Origin: Bacteroidia bacterium
GTDB lineage: Bacteria > Bacteroidota > Bacteroidia > J057
Assembly: GCA_041391665.1 (NCBI GenBank)
Contig: JAWKNO010000002.1
Location: forward strand, 1,612,001-1,676,000
Reading direction: 5' to 3'
Length of the DNA stretch: 64,000 nucleotides
Part shown: piece by piece, positions 53,701 through 62,514 of the stretch
Position numbering within the stretch: position 1 is the stretch's first letter
Layout of the letters: each line of letters begins with the position of its first letter
Translations under genes and position numbers: made by a program
The notes under the pieces: generated by a model
The model's input: the letters and a program-made list of their open reading frames with translations, nothing else
The model's database searches: none
Told to the model about the DNA's origin: nothing

Positions 53701-54020
53701 TCAGGAGGCATCTGGTATTGATTTTTAAGGAAGCGATGAACAACGCCCTAAAATACGCTGGAGGCGGAGATGTATTTTTTCGGGTACACTATGTTGAAGG
53801 CTCCTTATCCATTGAGTTCCAGGATCAGGGGAAAGGCCTGGATAAAGAAGGCCAACGAACTGGTTATGGGCTAAAAAATATGCAGGAACGTGCTGGAAAA
53901 ATCGGGGCTACTTTTCAGATTAATTCTCCGCCTGAAGGAGGTACGCTGATTGTTGTAACCATGATATTACCTCATTCGGGGGATAGCCAGGCAAATAAAA
54001 ACAAGATACTTTTGATCTAA
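50739..54020 (+). CDS. Two-component propeller sensor histidine kinase
   Basis: The product has 1093 residues with a signal peptide ending ILYG. The periplasmic part holds about 12-14 two-component-regulator propeller motifs (FMWVGTSDGLNRYD, IWVGTNQGLNRF, LWIGTRGGGLNRFDP and similar) and then a Y_Y_Y domain (about 755-835, KYAYKLEGFDEDW-like). One membrane helix lies at about 850-868. The cytoplasmic kinase is HisKA_3 type with His891 (ADFHDELGNKLTKI), N-box FKEAMNNALKYA and G2 GYGLKNMQERA. There is no fused AraC output, so it is not the classic hybrid. The LuxR-type regulator encoded 10 bases downstream is its partner. Such systems usually sense sugars or surface signals. Confidence 0.93.
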   Translation: MNLPGKILFLSILLIPCILYGQESPNLRFSHITVEMGLSNGSVNAFLRDRQGFMWVGTSDGLNRYDGNEVRIYEHDPADSSSLSANTVTSLLEVADGSIWVGTSGGGVSVYHPATETFSHYLHNPNDTSSLSNDYVNVIYSGRDETIWVGTNQGLNRFIPLPNGSFEVFSNQNPHQTALSNNTITSLWQDPSGVIWAGTENGLNQLHFQPGKKYPEVRGFNRNPDHQLRLKSLNIKYLYEDPEYRGQILWVATRNGLHRITLDSGKNYLPVGLTYYSGDPEQADSLSENFVTSLVRDESGTLWAGTRGGGLNQLIEGHGKIHFHRHINEPSNPTSLGGNRVIALFSDHHGLLWVGLETNGISQIVTRQAILSSENPGYGSFYHHLTSDDTRESIYANVITALYEDKNGNLWIGTEGSGCRRISPDGQVLHFYPDEKNPQSLSHSLVTTFTEDREGHIWIGTFGGLNRYLPEKQGFVRYFAGKDIAGGLNNQRIFATLFDEDGILWIGTRGGGLNRFDPKTEIFTHFLNDPRQPESISNNYVWALEPEGETLIWLATDEGLNLFDKEKGTFTHFTHQRNVVNSLSNNFINTLFRDHNGTIWVGTDGGGLNKMLREGGQVVFQNYTRKNGLPDNVIYGIEEDQSGNLWISTNQGLSRFSPETNGETYSSFKNYDINDGLQSNEFNNGAHFTSPLGKMYFGGMNGYNSFWPDHIQGNPYPPEVVLTRLKILNETVSAGQTLSNGSTPLRESISQTHDLNLTHRDYVVSIEFAALNYIFPGKNRYAYKLEGFDEDWIYTGQDQKATYTNLHPGDYIFKVKACNNDGIWNETGASLSIHVSPPPWKTWWAYSIYFIISGILLAGFIHYRDQVRISLETARAEEREQVRKNAAADFHDELGNKLTKINLFIELAKRQASQTQQPLLQKVENNVQALSDGMRDLIWVLDPDQDSLYDTIVHIKDFGDGLFEHTETRFRTTGISPELEKIRLTLPVRRHLVLIFKEAMNNALKYAGGGDVFFRVHYVEGSLSIEFQDQGKGLDKEGQRTGYGLKNMQERAGKIGATFQINSPPEGGTLIVVTMILPHSGDSQANKNKILLI

Positions 54021-54030
54021 ACCATCTATT

Positions 54031-54648
54031 ATGATCCATGTTGCTATTATTGAAGATGACAAAGATATCTGCCAGACACTGGCACTTATTATAGACGGTA
54101 CCCCGGGGTATTCATGCCTGAAAACTTTTCATGACTGTGAATCTGCCATCCCGGATCTCACCGCGTTCCGGCCGGACGTAGTGTTAATGGATATCAATTT
54201 ACCGGGTATGTCCGGAATTGAAGGCACAAAAAAGTTAAAAACTATCCTCCCAGACCTCGACATTCTGATGTTGACGGTACAGGCAGATGACAATAGCGTA
54301 TTTGAATCCCTCAGGGCCGGGGCTACCGGATATCTGATCAAAAGCACTCCGCCGGTAGAATTGCTTCAGGCAATTTCAGAAGTAAAAGAAGGAGGAGCCC
54401 CCATGAGTTCACAAATTGCACGAAAAGTTTTACAATCATTCCGCACAACATCCGAGAATCCACTGACAGCAAGGGAAACAGAGATTTTACAACAACTTTG
54501 CGACGGACAAAACTATAAAGTCATAGCAGAAAATCTGTTTGTCAGCGGTCATACCATTCGCACCCATGTCAAAAATATTTATAAAAAGCTTCATGTCAAT
54601 TCACGGGGTGAGGCAGTAAAAAAGGCGATAAAAGACAAATTGATCTGA
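54031..54648 (+). CDS. NarL/LuxR-family response regulator
   Basis: The product has 205 residues. The receiver has Asp9-Asp10, phosphoacceptor Asp54 (VVLMDINLPGM), Thr in MLTVQ and Lys in YLIKSTPP. The C-terminal LuxR helix-turn-helix contains LTARETEILQQL, NLFVSGHTIRTHVKNIY and KLHVNSRGEA. It starts 10 bases after the propeller kinase gene and is its cognate transcription factor. The barrel protein gene 87 bases downstream may be a target (inference). Confidence 0.95.
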   Translation: MIHVAIIEDDKDICQTLALIIDGTPGYSCLKTFHDCESAIPDLTAFRPDVVLMDINLPGMSGIEGTKKLKTILPDLDILMLTVQADDNSVFESLRAGATGYLIKSTPPVELLQAISEVKEGGAPMSSQIARKVLQSFRTTSENPLTARETEILQQLCDGQNYKVIAENLFVSGHTIRTHVKNIYKKLHVNSRGEAVKKAIKDKLI

Positions 54649-54735
54649 TAAAATACCTGACTCACAACTAGGAAGAATTACTCACGCTGTTTATTTTTAC
54701 TCAAAGAACACAACATTCCAAAAAAATCTGCTCCA

Positions 54736-55311
54736 ATGAAAAACTTAAAAACTATTCTACTAGTATGTTTTCTGGCGAGTATTTTCTCCATCCAGAAGAC
54801 TTTTTCTCAGGCCTATGAACAAGGACAGCTCACGGTCAGCCCGGGCATTATGTTTGGTGGTTTGGGTATTTACAACAGCGGCGCAGGCATCCCGGTAGTC
54901 GCTTCGGCGGAATATGGCGTTTCCGACATGCTTGGGGTAGGCCCTTTTATAGGATATGCAAGCTATGGCTATGGTGTTCCGGGATTTCGCTATAGATGGA
55001 CGTTTTCATCTGTAGGGGTAAGGGTTGATTTTCATTACTGGGAATTGCTGGAAGAAACCTTGGAAACTGACCTCAACTCCGAACAATTTGACCTCTATGT
55101 AGCCGCACTGGCAGGTTACAGATTTGCCAGGTACACAACTTCAGACGGGGTAACCGTAGGAGGAAATACATTTAGCTATGGAGATGGCGCCGCTATTGCC
55201 ATTACAGTTGGCGGACGGTACTATTTTAACCCGAAAATTGCAGTATTTCTGGAAGCAGGGAGAGCACTTTTTGGTCTCACCAACGTTGGAGTAACAATCA
55301 AGCTGAAATAA
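54736..55311 (+). CDS. Small outer-membrane beta-barrel protein
   Basis: The product has 191 residues. A signal peptide ends KTFSQ. The mature part is a series of Gly/Tyr-rich amphipathic strands (LGVGPFIGYASYGYG, IAITVGGRYYFNPKIAVFLEAG), the pattern of an eight-stranded barrel in the OmpA/OprF-like beta-barrel group. It follows the propeller two-component pair on the same strand and is followed by a terminator. The function is unknown. Confidence 0.8.
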   Translation: MKNLKTILLVCFLASIFSIQKTFSQAYEQGQLTVSPGIMFGGLGIYNSGAGIPVVASAEYGVSDMLGVGPFIGYASYGYGVPGFRYRWTFSSVGVRVDFHYWELLEETLETDLNSEQFDLYVAALAGYRFARYTTSDGVTVGGNTFSYGDGAAIAITVGGRYYFNPKIAVFLEAGRALFGLTNVGVTIKLK

Positions 55312-55390
55312 TATATACCTCATTTGAGGGATCTATAAATGAAGCAAAAGCCCGGCAGCTAAACGGATCTGTCCCGGGAATTTAATGTAA

Positions 55391-55430
55391 AAAACCGGTG
55401 GCTTCGAGAAACCCCAGCCACCGGTTTTTT
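55391..55430. terminator. Terminator hairpin carrying the dispersed GTGGCTTCGAG repeat, copy 2
   Basis: AAAACCGGTGGCT (55391-55403) pairs perfectly with AGCCACCGGTTTT (55416-55428) around a 12-base loop, with T-tracts on both strands, so it can serve both convergent genes. Bases 55398-55424 match 29293-29319 at 24 of 27 positions. Confidence 0.75.
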
Positions 55431-55435
55431 GCTTA

Positions 55436-56005
55436 TCAAAGCGAAGGAAATATCCCTATCAGGAAAATATATAAAACCGCAGCCCATACAAGGGTCATGA
55501 GCGTGGTTATGATCAGGGGCGAAGAAAAAAACCTGGTAAGCCCGAAGACAAAAAAAGGCACTAAAAATATCAGGAAAACACCAATCTGCACAATTGGCGA
55601 AAAGGATTCAGCGGCCTTTTTTACGGCTGAAGGAAAGTCCGATACTTCCTTATCCAAAATCAAACGTAGCGCCTTTTCAGTAAACAACCCCCCTGTGCCA
55701 AAAATAATCAACAAAAACCAGATTGGGGAAACGGTTACCATTTCGGTTTCCGAAAACTCATCAAACATGAACAAATAAATTGTCCCCGCCATAAGGAGGC
55801 CAGAAGTAATCATTATCTGGTACAATAATTTCAGCGAGCGAAAATAGTGAACCGGAGCATTTTCCTTTTTTGCTTGTGCGGGTATGGGCTCATTTGTTTT
55901 CTCAAAAATGGTCAGATGAAGCAGGTAATTACCACAAAAATTGCATCTTTCAGATTTGGACGGGGAAGAACCCCCGCAAGTTGGGCATTGTATCACTTTT
56001 TCCAT
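55436..56005 (-). CDS. Zinc-ribbon membrane protein of unknown function
   Basis: The product is 189 residues from the ATG at 56005 (MEKVIQCPTCGG); the frame extends six codons further. Residues 7-25 form a zinc ribbon with two CxxC pairs (CPTCGG and CNFCGN). Two or three membrane helices lie at about 60-80, 92-110 and 140-185, the last one possibly a hairpin. Such zinc-ribbon-plus-helices proteins are common and uncharacterised. It converges on the barrel gene across the bidirectional terminator. Confidence 0.75.
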   Translation of the reverse strand: MEKVIQCPTCGGSSPSKSERCNFCGNYLLHLTIFEKTNEPIPAQAKKENAPVHYFRSLKLLYQIMITSGLLMAGTIYLFMFDEFSETEMVTVSPIWFLLIIFGTGGLFTEKALRLILDKEVSDFPSAVKKAAESFSPIVQIGVFLIFLVPFFVFGLTRFFSSPLIITTLMTLVWAAVLYIFLIGIFPSL

Positions 56006-56180
56006 AGATACGAAAGTATTCATAAATCTTTATTCCTCCGAAAAAAAACAAAATCTGCAACAGACATGTAGGATGTTGCACGTATAAATTAGGATCATCC
56101 CGGCTCTATTGTGTATATTGTAAGGTTTTCCGGGTGTATCGTATTTCATCAATCCGTTTTCTGGTAACATATTCTTAACT

Positions 56181-56855
56181 ATGATCCTTCCAAGAAAAAT
56201 AATTTCTCTCTTTTCAAGAATCCTTGTAATTCTTCTGGCAGTCAGTGCCACCTCCTGCCTCACATTTGAGGAGAGCTATGTATTTAAAAAGAACGGCTCC
56301 GGCTCAATGAAGTACCTCATAGATATGAGCGAAATCGCCGCTCTCCTGAAAATGAATGCAGAAGCGGATTCTACCGGAGCGGATAACTCACTTTCATTTA
56401 CAGAAACCGCCACAGAGTTATCATCAATTGCCGGAATATCCAAAGTCCAGGTCCTTGATAATGAAGACAAAGGGCTGTATGGGGTTTCCTTTAGTTTTTC
56501 CAATATTCAGGCGCTCAACCAGGCACTCAATGAGATGCTGGTAGATAATGAGGCTTCGGGTTTTCACACTTTTTTTACGATGGAAGGCAATACCATTACC
56601 CGAAACCACCTGATGCCAACCGATGCTTTGCCCGCAGAGCTCGAAGATCCGGAAACAGCAGATCAGGTCAGCAGCCTGATGGAATCGATGAAATATAAAC
56701 TCAACTTTACCTTTGACAAATCGGTTAAGGTGGTGTACTCCGCCGCAGAAACAGCCATTGGTGGGAAAAAAGACCGGAACGTAACGGTAGAAACCAATTT
56801 CAAAACGTTGCTCAATGATGTTTCGACTTTGAATTCATCAATTGTATTGAAGTAA
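56181..56855 (+). CDS. Lipoprotein of unknown function
   Basis: The product has 224 residues. The signal peptide ends in the lipobox SATSC (Cys26). The mature sequence begins with a YVFKKNGSGSMKYLIDMSE segment, predicted beta-alpha, and continues as an alternating beta/alpha domain with no catalytic motif. The FKKNGSG opening is shared with other small Bacteroidota lipoproteins in my recollection, but I cannot name a family. It stands alone between divergent and tandem neighbours. Confidence 0.75.
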   Translation: MILPRKIISLFSRILVILLAVSATSCLTFEESYVFKKNGSGSMKYLIDMSEIAALLKMNAEADSTGADNSLSFTETATELSSIAGISKVQVLDNEDKGLYGVSFSFSNIQALNQALNEMLVDNEASGFHTFFTMEGNTITRNHLMPTDALPAELEDPETADQVSSLMESMKYKLNFTFDKSVKVVYSAAETAIGGKKDRNVTVETNFKTLLNDVSTLNSSIVLK

Positions 56856-57011
56856 CTATATGGATTATTATCTCCATGATAGAAATTTACAATAAATGAG
56901 TATTTTATTCGTACTAATGACCATAATTTGTTGCAAAATCCACTTCTGAATGATTCCAATGCATATTTTGCCGTCCTGACTCAAATCCCTAAATATCTTA
57001 CGAATGATGCT

Positions 57012-58175
57012 ATGGTGAAAAGAAATTTAAGAGACACAATCAAACCTTTCTTTACCCTCCTGTTCGCCGGAACGATTCTGGCAATGACACCGCTTCGCGC
57101 CCAGGTCGGAGATTTGGTTTTTTTGTCTGATGACCAGACGGAAACCGCCTCTTCTATCCATTTTGTTAAGGCTGGCGAAACCCTTTACAGCCTCTCAAGA
57201 AAATATGATCTTCCGGTGGAGCGCATTAAGTCGCTCAATGGCCTGAATCAAAACACCATTTATCCCGGACAGCGATTGATCGTCGAAACCACTACCCGCT
57301 CGGCAACAGTCAGTACAACCACAACGGCAAGAGTAGCCGCACCTGCACAGGAAGATCCTATCCGGACACCTGACCTCACCCCCACGCAGGAAAGAACCCG
57401 TAGTCTCGGGGATCTCTTTGTCAATGACAGCCCCAATCCACCTTCTACCGCCACCTACACTACGGACGCTTACCTGGTCAGCCGTATGAGAGAACGCGAA
57501 GAAGTACAGGATCCCTCCACCACTAAAATTGAAAAACGCGTCTATTATCAGGTAAGAAAAGGCGATGATCTTTTTTCCATCGCTGATACCTACCAGGTTT
57601 CTCCGGAAGAAATACTGGAATGGAATGCCATCTCCAATATTACCCCAGGTCAGGCGATCATTGTTGCCAAGCGATATGAATCGGCTACAACCGAAGACCT
57701 GAAAGCCCAGCAGGCACGCGAAACTGCGGAAAGGGCCCGTCTTGCCCGAAGCCAGTGGGAAACCAATAATCAGCCTCAATCCAGAGGCGTAAGTGAACGC
57801 ACGGCTGCCCCCACACCAAACTATAATATGCAGTCTTATGCCCCGGAAACTGCTTCCAGCTACAGAACTACTGGTAGCAGTTATGAAAATTCTTCTCCAC
57901 GGTCCAACCCGGCCGCCAACACCATTGAACGCGGAAGTTTCCGCCAGTATGTTGACAATCGCATAACCCAGCAACGTTTCTATGCAGCCCACAAAACACT
58001 GGCTCCCGGATCCAAATTCAAACTGATGATTCCCAATAATGCAGGCTTTGTAGAAGTGGAAGTCGTGAGCAGACTGGATCCCCAAAATCCCGCAATGGTA
58101 GCCCTCTCGCCTGCCTGCCTCAAAGTACTGGAAGGCGCAGGAAGTGGTGCCGACATTACGATTATGTATGAATAA
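57012..58175 (+). CDS. LysM-repeat protein with C-terminal DPBB/RlpA-like region
   Basis: The product is 387 residues from the ATG at 57012, which places a signal peptide (ending PLRAQ) first; an in-frame TTG at 56928 is less likely. Two LysM domains follow (about 42-88 and 172-216), each starting with a V-x-x-G-(E/D)-x-L pattern. A Thr/Ser/Arg-rich linker leads to a C-terminal region (about 305-387) that resembles the double-psi barrel used by RlpA-type proteins but without an obvious catalytic Asp. It probably binds peptidoglycan in the periplasm. Confidence 0.85.
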   Translation: MVKRNLRDTIKPFFTLLFAGTILAMTPLRAQVGDLVFLSDDQTETASSIHFVKAGETLYSLSRKYDLPVERIKSLNGLNQNTIYPGQRLIVETTTRSATVSTTTTARVAAPAQEDPIRTPDLTPTQERTRSLGDLFVNDSPNPPSTATYTTDAYLVSRMREREEVQDPSTTKIEKRVYYQVRKGDDLFSIADTYQVSPEEILEWNAISNITPGQAIIVAKRYESATTEDLKAQQARETAERARLARSQWETNNQPQSRGVSERTAAPTPNYNMQSYAPETASSYRTTGSSYENSSPRSNPAANTIERGSFRQYVDNRITQQRFYAAHKTLAPGSKFKLMIPNNAGFVEVEVVSRLDPQNPAMVALSPACLKVLEGAGSGADITIMYE

Positions 58176-58206
58176 GTGGATTATTGATTAAAGTTTTTTA
58201 GCTTTG

Positions 58207-58239
58207 AATAAGCTGTAAGGCCGATCCTTACAGCTTATT
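58207..58239 (+). terminator. Hairpin terminator after the LysM gene
   Basis: AATAAGCTGTAAGG (58207-58220) and CCTTACAGCTTATT (58226-58239) form a perfect 14-bp stem with a five-base loop, followed by TCCTTTTT. The next start codon is 12 bases beyond. Confidence 0.75.
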
Positions 58240-58251
58240 TCCTTTTTATAT

Positions 58252-59184
58252 ATGGCAGTATTCGTATTCGTCGAAACAGAGCTCTACAAGGCAATAGAAA
58301 AATATAACAACTCCCTGAATCATCGGTTTTATGAATTCGGACACCTGATCATTGTCCTTGTTTTTTACGAACTGCTACTGGCAATTTCTTTAAACCCCCA
58401 TGTTTTGGCTTACAATGGCGTTGATGCCTGGTTTAAGTTTGCGCAGAAAGTTGTGCCGCATGGTACTCTATTGATCTCATTAGCGCTGATTGTCAACTGG
58501 GGGGATCTCCTTCGTATGGATTGGATGGGAGAAAAAGATCGCTATGACCGAAAAAAAGAGCGCGAGGAAAAGAAAAAAAAGGGGAAAGATTTCAAACCAA
58601 TTGTCAAAAAACCTTTTCGCCCAAACTGGTATTACTTCGGATTTATGGCGCTGGAAGGATTTGTCTATGGTTCGCTTATCATTTTGTTTCTGCCATGGAT
58701 CGTTTCTTTTCTCGGGGGAATTGCGGACCCCAATCTGAGCATTCCGCTTTCCCTTGAATCCAGTCAGTCCATGCGCGACTATCTCACCAATTTTGTTCAG
58801 GATATTGCCCTGGCTTTTGGCGCAGGATTTTATGAGGAAATTATTTTCAGAGGGCTGTTATTTATGCTAATAGCCTGGCTGGCAAAAAAGTCGAAATACT
58901 TTAAGCAACTAAAAACCGATACGCAACCCATCAGCCGGATGAAAATCCAGGTTCCCAAATATAATCCCAAAAATTCCGGGTTTTGGCTGGTCGTTTCAGT
59001 GGGAACCCTGATTTACACACTGTCTCATTATCTTTATCCATTTGGAGATGAATTCAGCATTTACACGATTATCTATCGTTTTCTGTTTGGGATGATCATG
59101 TTCTATATTTTCGTAAAAAGGCAATTGGCCATTGTGGTCTGGACGCATGTATTCTACGATTTGTGGTACTTTATCACCCTTTGA
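58252..59184 (+). CDS. CPBP-family intramembrane metalloprotease
   Basis: The product has 310 residues with about seven hydrophobic helices. The family motifs are present: EEIIFRGLL (paired Glu and Arg), a histidine in YTLSHYLYP and the C-terminal HVFYDL. A charged cytoplasmic loop rich in Lys/Glu (about 95-120) is unusual in its density. CPBP proteins include type II CAAX-like proteases and bacteriocin self-immunity factors; the substrate here is unknown. Confidence 0.9.
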   Translation: MAVFVFVETELYKAIEKYNNSLNHRFYEFGHLIIVLVFYELLLAISLNPHVLAYNGVDAWFKFAQKVVPHGTLLISLALIVNWGDLLRMDWMGEKDRYDRKKEREEKKKKGKDFKPIVKKPFRPNWYYFGFMALEGFVYGSLIILFLPWIVSFLGGIADPNLSIPLSLESSQSMRDYLTNFVQDIALAFGAGFYEEIIFRGLLFMLIAWLAKKSKYFKQLKTDTQPISRMKIQVPKYNPKNSGFWLVVSVGTLIYTLSHYLYPFGDEFSIYTIIYRFLFGMIMFYIFVKRQLAIVVWTHVFYDLWYFITL

Positions 59185-59189
59185 CTTTG

Positions 59190-59197
59190 TATATTTG
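59190..59197 (+). promoter_or_regulatory. TAnnTTTG -7 element ahead of cystathionine beta-synthase
   Basis: TATATTTG matches the -7 consensus. No TTG at the preferred 18-20 base spacing is visible. The implied start near 59204 favours translation from 59233 rather than 59212. Confidence 0.4.
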
Positions 59198-59232
59198 TCC
59201 CTGGCAGGATAATGATCAAACAAAACACTTAC

Positions 59233-60600
59233 ATGATCTACAATAATATCATAGAAACCATCGGGAATACCCCACTGGTAAGATTAAATTCCATAGCTTC
59301 CCATATAAAAGGAACCGTTTTGGTCAAGGTTGAATATTTCAACCCTGGCCACAGTATCAAAGACCGCATTGCGGTCAAGATGATTGAAGACGCCGAAAGA
59401 AGCGGCGCGCTCAAGCCTGGCGGTACGATCATTGAAAGCACTTCCGGCAATACAGGTATGGGGCTGGCTCTGGCTGCTGCCGTGAAGGGATACCGTTGTA
59501 TATTTACAATGGCAGACAAACAATCAAAGGAAAAGATAGACATTCTCCGCGCCGTAGGCGCGGAAGTCATCGTTTGTCCCACCAACGTCGAACCCGAAGA
59601 CCCGAGGTCTTATTACTCCATCGCCAAACGGCTTGGCGCCGAAATCCCCAACTCCATCTGGATGAACCAGTACGACAATATGAGCAATACTGCAGCTCAT
59701 TATGAAACTACGGGTCCGGAAATCTGGAAACAAACCGCTGGAAAAATCACCCATTTGGCTGCTGGTATGGGAACCTGCGGCACAATCAGTGGGATATCCA
59801 CTTATTTAAAGGAACAAAATCCCGACATCAAAACCATTGGGATTGACACTTACGGATCGGTTTTCAAAAAACTTCACGAGACAGGAGAAATCGATCCGAA
59901 AGAAATCTATTCCTACCTGACCGAGGGGATTGGGGAGGACATTCTCCCGGAGAACTGCAATATGGAGGTGATAGACCAGATCATCAAGGTGACTGATAAA
60001 GACGCCGCACTGATGGCGCGCAAACTTGCCCGGGTGGAAGGATTATTTGTAGGATGGTCTTGCGGCTCGGCTGTACACGGTGCCCTCGAGTATGCGCGCG
60101 AATTGAAAAAAGACGATGTAATGGTCATCATCCTTCCCGACCACGGCACCCGGTACCTGGGCAAGGTGTTTAATGATACGTGGATGAAGGACCGCAATTT
60201 CCTCGACGAGGAAAATATGTTGAATGCAGAGCAGATCCTGAAGAAAAAGCAGACGCATACGCCACTGGTAACACTGAGTGCCAGCCAGACACTCGCAGAA
60301 GCCATCCAAATCATGAGAGGAGAAAACATTTCCCAGATACCCGTAACCGAAGGAAACGTCATTATCGGCAGCCTGAATGAAACCCGGGTGCTCAATACCA
60401 TTTTGGATGACCCATCGCTGAAAGATTCGCCGGTAAGCCAGGCGATGAGCGATCCCCTGCCATTTGTGCTGGGTTCCACCCGCATCGAAGTCATCAGCAA
60501 ACTCATCAACAAAGACAACCCCGCAGTGCTTGTCCAAACCCAAAACGGCGATCTCGACATCATCACCAAATACGATTTGATCAATGTGCTGGCGGGGTGA
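59233..60600 (+). CDS. Cystathionine beta-synthase
   Basis: The product is 455 residues from MIYNNIIETIGNTPLVRL at 59233; an in-frame ATG at 59212 lies very close to the predicted transcription start. The PLP-dependent core has the lysine in GHSIKDRIAVKM, the ESTSGNTGMGLA loop and GTCGTISGI. The C-terminal 130 residues are two CBS domains (about 325-455). It condenses serine and homocysteine to cystathionine, though cysteine synthase activity cannot be excluded. With mtnA and the aldolase it adds to the sulfur metabolism in this window. Confidence 0.93.
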   Translation: MIYNNIIETIGNTPLVRLNSIASHIKGTVLVKVEYFNPGHSIKDRIAVKMIEDAERSGALKPGGTIIESTSGNTGMGLALAAAVKGYRCIFTMADKQSKEKIDILRAVGAEVIVCPTNVEPEDPRSYYSIAKRLGAEIPNSIWMNQYDNMSNTAAHYETTGPEIWKQTAGKITHLAAGMGTCGTISGISTYLKEQNPDIKTIGIDTYGSVFKKLHETGEIDPKEIYSYLTEGIGEDILPENCNMEVIDQIIKVTDKDAALMARKLARVEGLFVGWSCGSAVHGALEYARELKKDDVMVIILPDHGTRYLGKVFNDTWMKDRNFLDEENMLNAEQILKKKQTHTPLVTLSASQTLAEAIQIMRGENISQIPVTEGNVIIGSLNETRVLNTILDDPSLKDSPVSQAMSDPLPFVLGSTRIEVISKLINKDNPAVLVQTQNGDLDIITKYDLINVLAG

Positions 60601-60618
60601 GGTTCGATAAAATTTCAG

Positions 60619-60652
60619 GGAGGCAGAGTTCAGAAGTTGCCTGCCTCCTTTT
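60619..60652. terminator. Hairpin between convergent genes
   Basis: GGAGGCAG (60619-60626) and CTGCCTCC (60641-60648) form an 8-bp stem with a 14-base loop, followed by TTTT. It serves the cystathionine beta-synthase gene and touches the end of the convergent gene. Confidence 0.6.
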
Positions 60653-62108
60653 ACTTTCCTTCTAACCGCTTATCAATCTGCTTCAATATCCAGGAAGAAT
60701 CATCAAGCCGGACGTTTTGCACTTCCTGTTTCAGCAGTTCCAGTTTTTCGGGATAATTTTCCGCATTAATTAACTTAGTCATATAATGCAGCCTGTGATA
60801 ATAGCTGGTTTTATGGTAATCAGAAATCATTTTGATCTTAGAAATTAGTGTGATGATGTTTTTTATTTCCCCGATTAAATATTTCAAATATGTAACTGTA
60901 CCAGAATTATAATAGTCGTCGGGGTTATTCCAGTAATTTTCGTAACGCACCTCTATCCTCAATATTTTTAAGGAAATTTTGTAAAAAGGGTTATCGAGTT
61001 TTACGGCATTAATCCTGCCTTCCACGCCCTCTAGCTTATTTTGTCGCAGACAGAGATAAATATCTACAAACTCAACCAAATCGGCTCGAATCGAATCATC
61101 CAGTTTATCCTGATAGGTTTCAACAAACTGTTTCGTTTCTTCATATTTTTCCATCCGGATAAAAAGAAGCGCCCGGTTTTTAAAATGCCCTGGCCTTATT
61201 TTTCCATTCAAGTATACCCATCCATCTGAAAACCCCCAGTTGTAAATCTTATGGAAGATATTTTGGATTTTGGGATTATGTCCATCCATATTCAGGCAGC
61301 GAACCAGATAGTTTACCAGAAGATCAAAAGCTCCTTTCACCATTTCAAAGGGCAAATGGTCCTTATTATCTCTTATTAAATCTATAAAATGATCAGTACC
61401 AACTAAACTGTCGCTCTCAATTATTTTATACAGAACCTGGTAAAAATGGATAACAGGAACCTGGCAGAGGTTAGCATCCTCATCCACCATCTGCTGAACT
61501 TGAAGCAATAAGGGATCGTGGATAGACTCACCGGTTACTTTATTATGAACAGAATTATAACAGGCCAACTGAAATTTTTGGATCACCCAATACCGGTCAA
61601 ATGACTGAGTCACCGGATTGAGATTGCCCTGAAATTGAATATGGGGATTTGAAACCAGATAATGATGTTTTTCGAGCTGAATTTGGAAATCCAGAAATTG
61701 ATCTTCTGGTGTAGAGTAGTGTTTATTTGAATAGGATTTCGAAAAATCGCTACACAAGCGTTCAAATTCGGAAAAGGTTTCTCTATGATTAAAAATCTGT
61801 AAACGAGCGAGTTCCACACGATTTTCATCCCGAAGAAATTGAAGGATAGGCAAAAAAGGTGAAATCAGCGCCAATAACCGGCTGCAATTGTGATTATATT
61901 TTTGCTGATCAAAGGGACGATTTCCATAAAGGGCTTTCCAAACCTTTGGATCTTCCCATAGAAGTGCATTTTTTTTTGCGGCAAGCTCCATCAACCGTAC
62001 AAGTTCGGTTTCTTTTCCGGAGACCTCCCCTTTGACGAATTTCACCAGCCTGAACCTTTCCTCATGCGTAAGAATCGTCAGTGTTTTTGCAATTTTTTTT
62101 CCTTTCAC
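60651..62108 (-). CDS. Large helical protein of unknown function
   Basis: The product has 485 residues from a GTG start. It has no signal peptide and no membrane helix. The sequence is almost wholly helical, with paired helices of about 35 residues (for example RMEKYEETKQFVETYQDKLD and LCLRQNKLEGVEGRINAVKLD), suggesting TPR-like repeats. The N-terminus has a LTHEERFRLVKFVKGE segment that looks like a small domain of its own. I do not recognise a family. It is transcribed away from the Rhs-type gene across a 406-base gap. Confidence 0.75.
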   Translation of the reverse strand: MKGKKIAKTLTILTHEERFRLVKFVKGEVSGKETELVRLMELAAKKNALLWEDPKVWKALYGNRPFDQQKYNHNCSRLLALISPFLPILQFLRDENRVELARLQIFNHRETFSEFERLCSDFSKSYSNKHYSTPEDQFLDFQIQLEKHHYLVSNPHIQFQGNLNPVTQSFDRYWVIQKFQLACYNSVHNKVTGESIHDPLLLQVQQMVDEDANLCQVPVIHFYQVLYKIIESDSLVGTDHFIDLIRDNKDHLPFEMVKGAFDLLVNYLVRCLNMDGHNPKIQNIFHKIYNWGFSDGWVYLNGKIRPGHFKNRALLFIRMEKYEETKQFVETYQDKLDDSIRADLVEFVDIYLCLRQNKLEGVEGRINAVKLDNPFYKISLKILRIEVRYENYWNNPDDYYNSGTVTYLKYLIGEIKNIITLISKIKMISDYHKTSYYHRLHYMTKLINAENYPEKLELLKQEVQNVRLDDSSWILKQIDKRLEGK

Positions 62109-62514
62109 AGCAGCGCTCCATTATATCAGTTGATTTCAAATAATACTGAAAACAGGCTTGATTAACAAACGGGGCCATTTTCAGCAGTGATAGAGGATAA
62201 CAATATACGAATATGAGTGGATTCCCCCTTCATTTTTTACCCTCGAAATGCAGATAGAAAAAATGCAGATTCAAACATCAAATAATTCTTATCCCAAAAT
62301 AATGACACACCTTCTTTGACAGGGAGGTACCCTCAGGAGAGCAGGTCAGCTGCCTGCTCGCTTTTGGGGGGATGGGGATGGGTGGCTTAACCAAAGTTTT
62401 ATGACACCTGAAGATTTTGGGAGATAGTCTAGTTGCACAAAAAGTTTTTACTAAGAAAATATCATCGATCAACCCTAAAAGACAAACGCTGTGGAACAAA
62501 TAATCCAAAACAGG
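62109..62514. other. Intergenic region ahead of the Rhs-type gene
   Basis: No gene is convincing here. The region holds a hairpin at 62340-62358 (arms AGCAGG and CCTGCT, seven-base loop) followed by a G-rich stretch. It must contain the promoters of two divergent genes, but no good TTG-N19-TAnnTTTG match was seen. Confidence 0.5.

Noticed and set aside
62340..62358. Terminator for the Rhs-type or helical protein gene
   Set aside because: The hairpin is short, is not followed by a T-run and lies upstream of both divergent genes.
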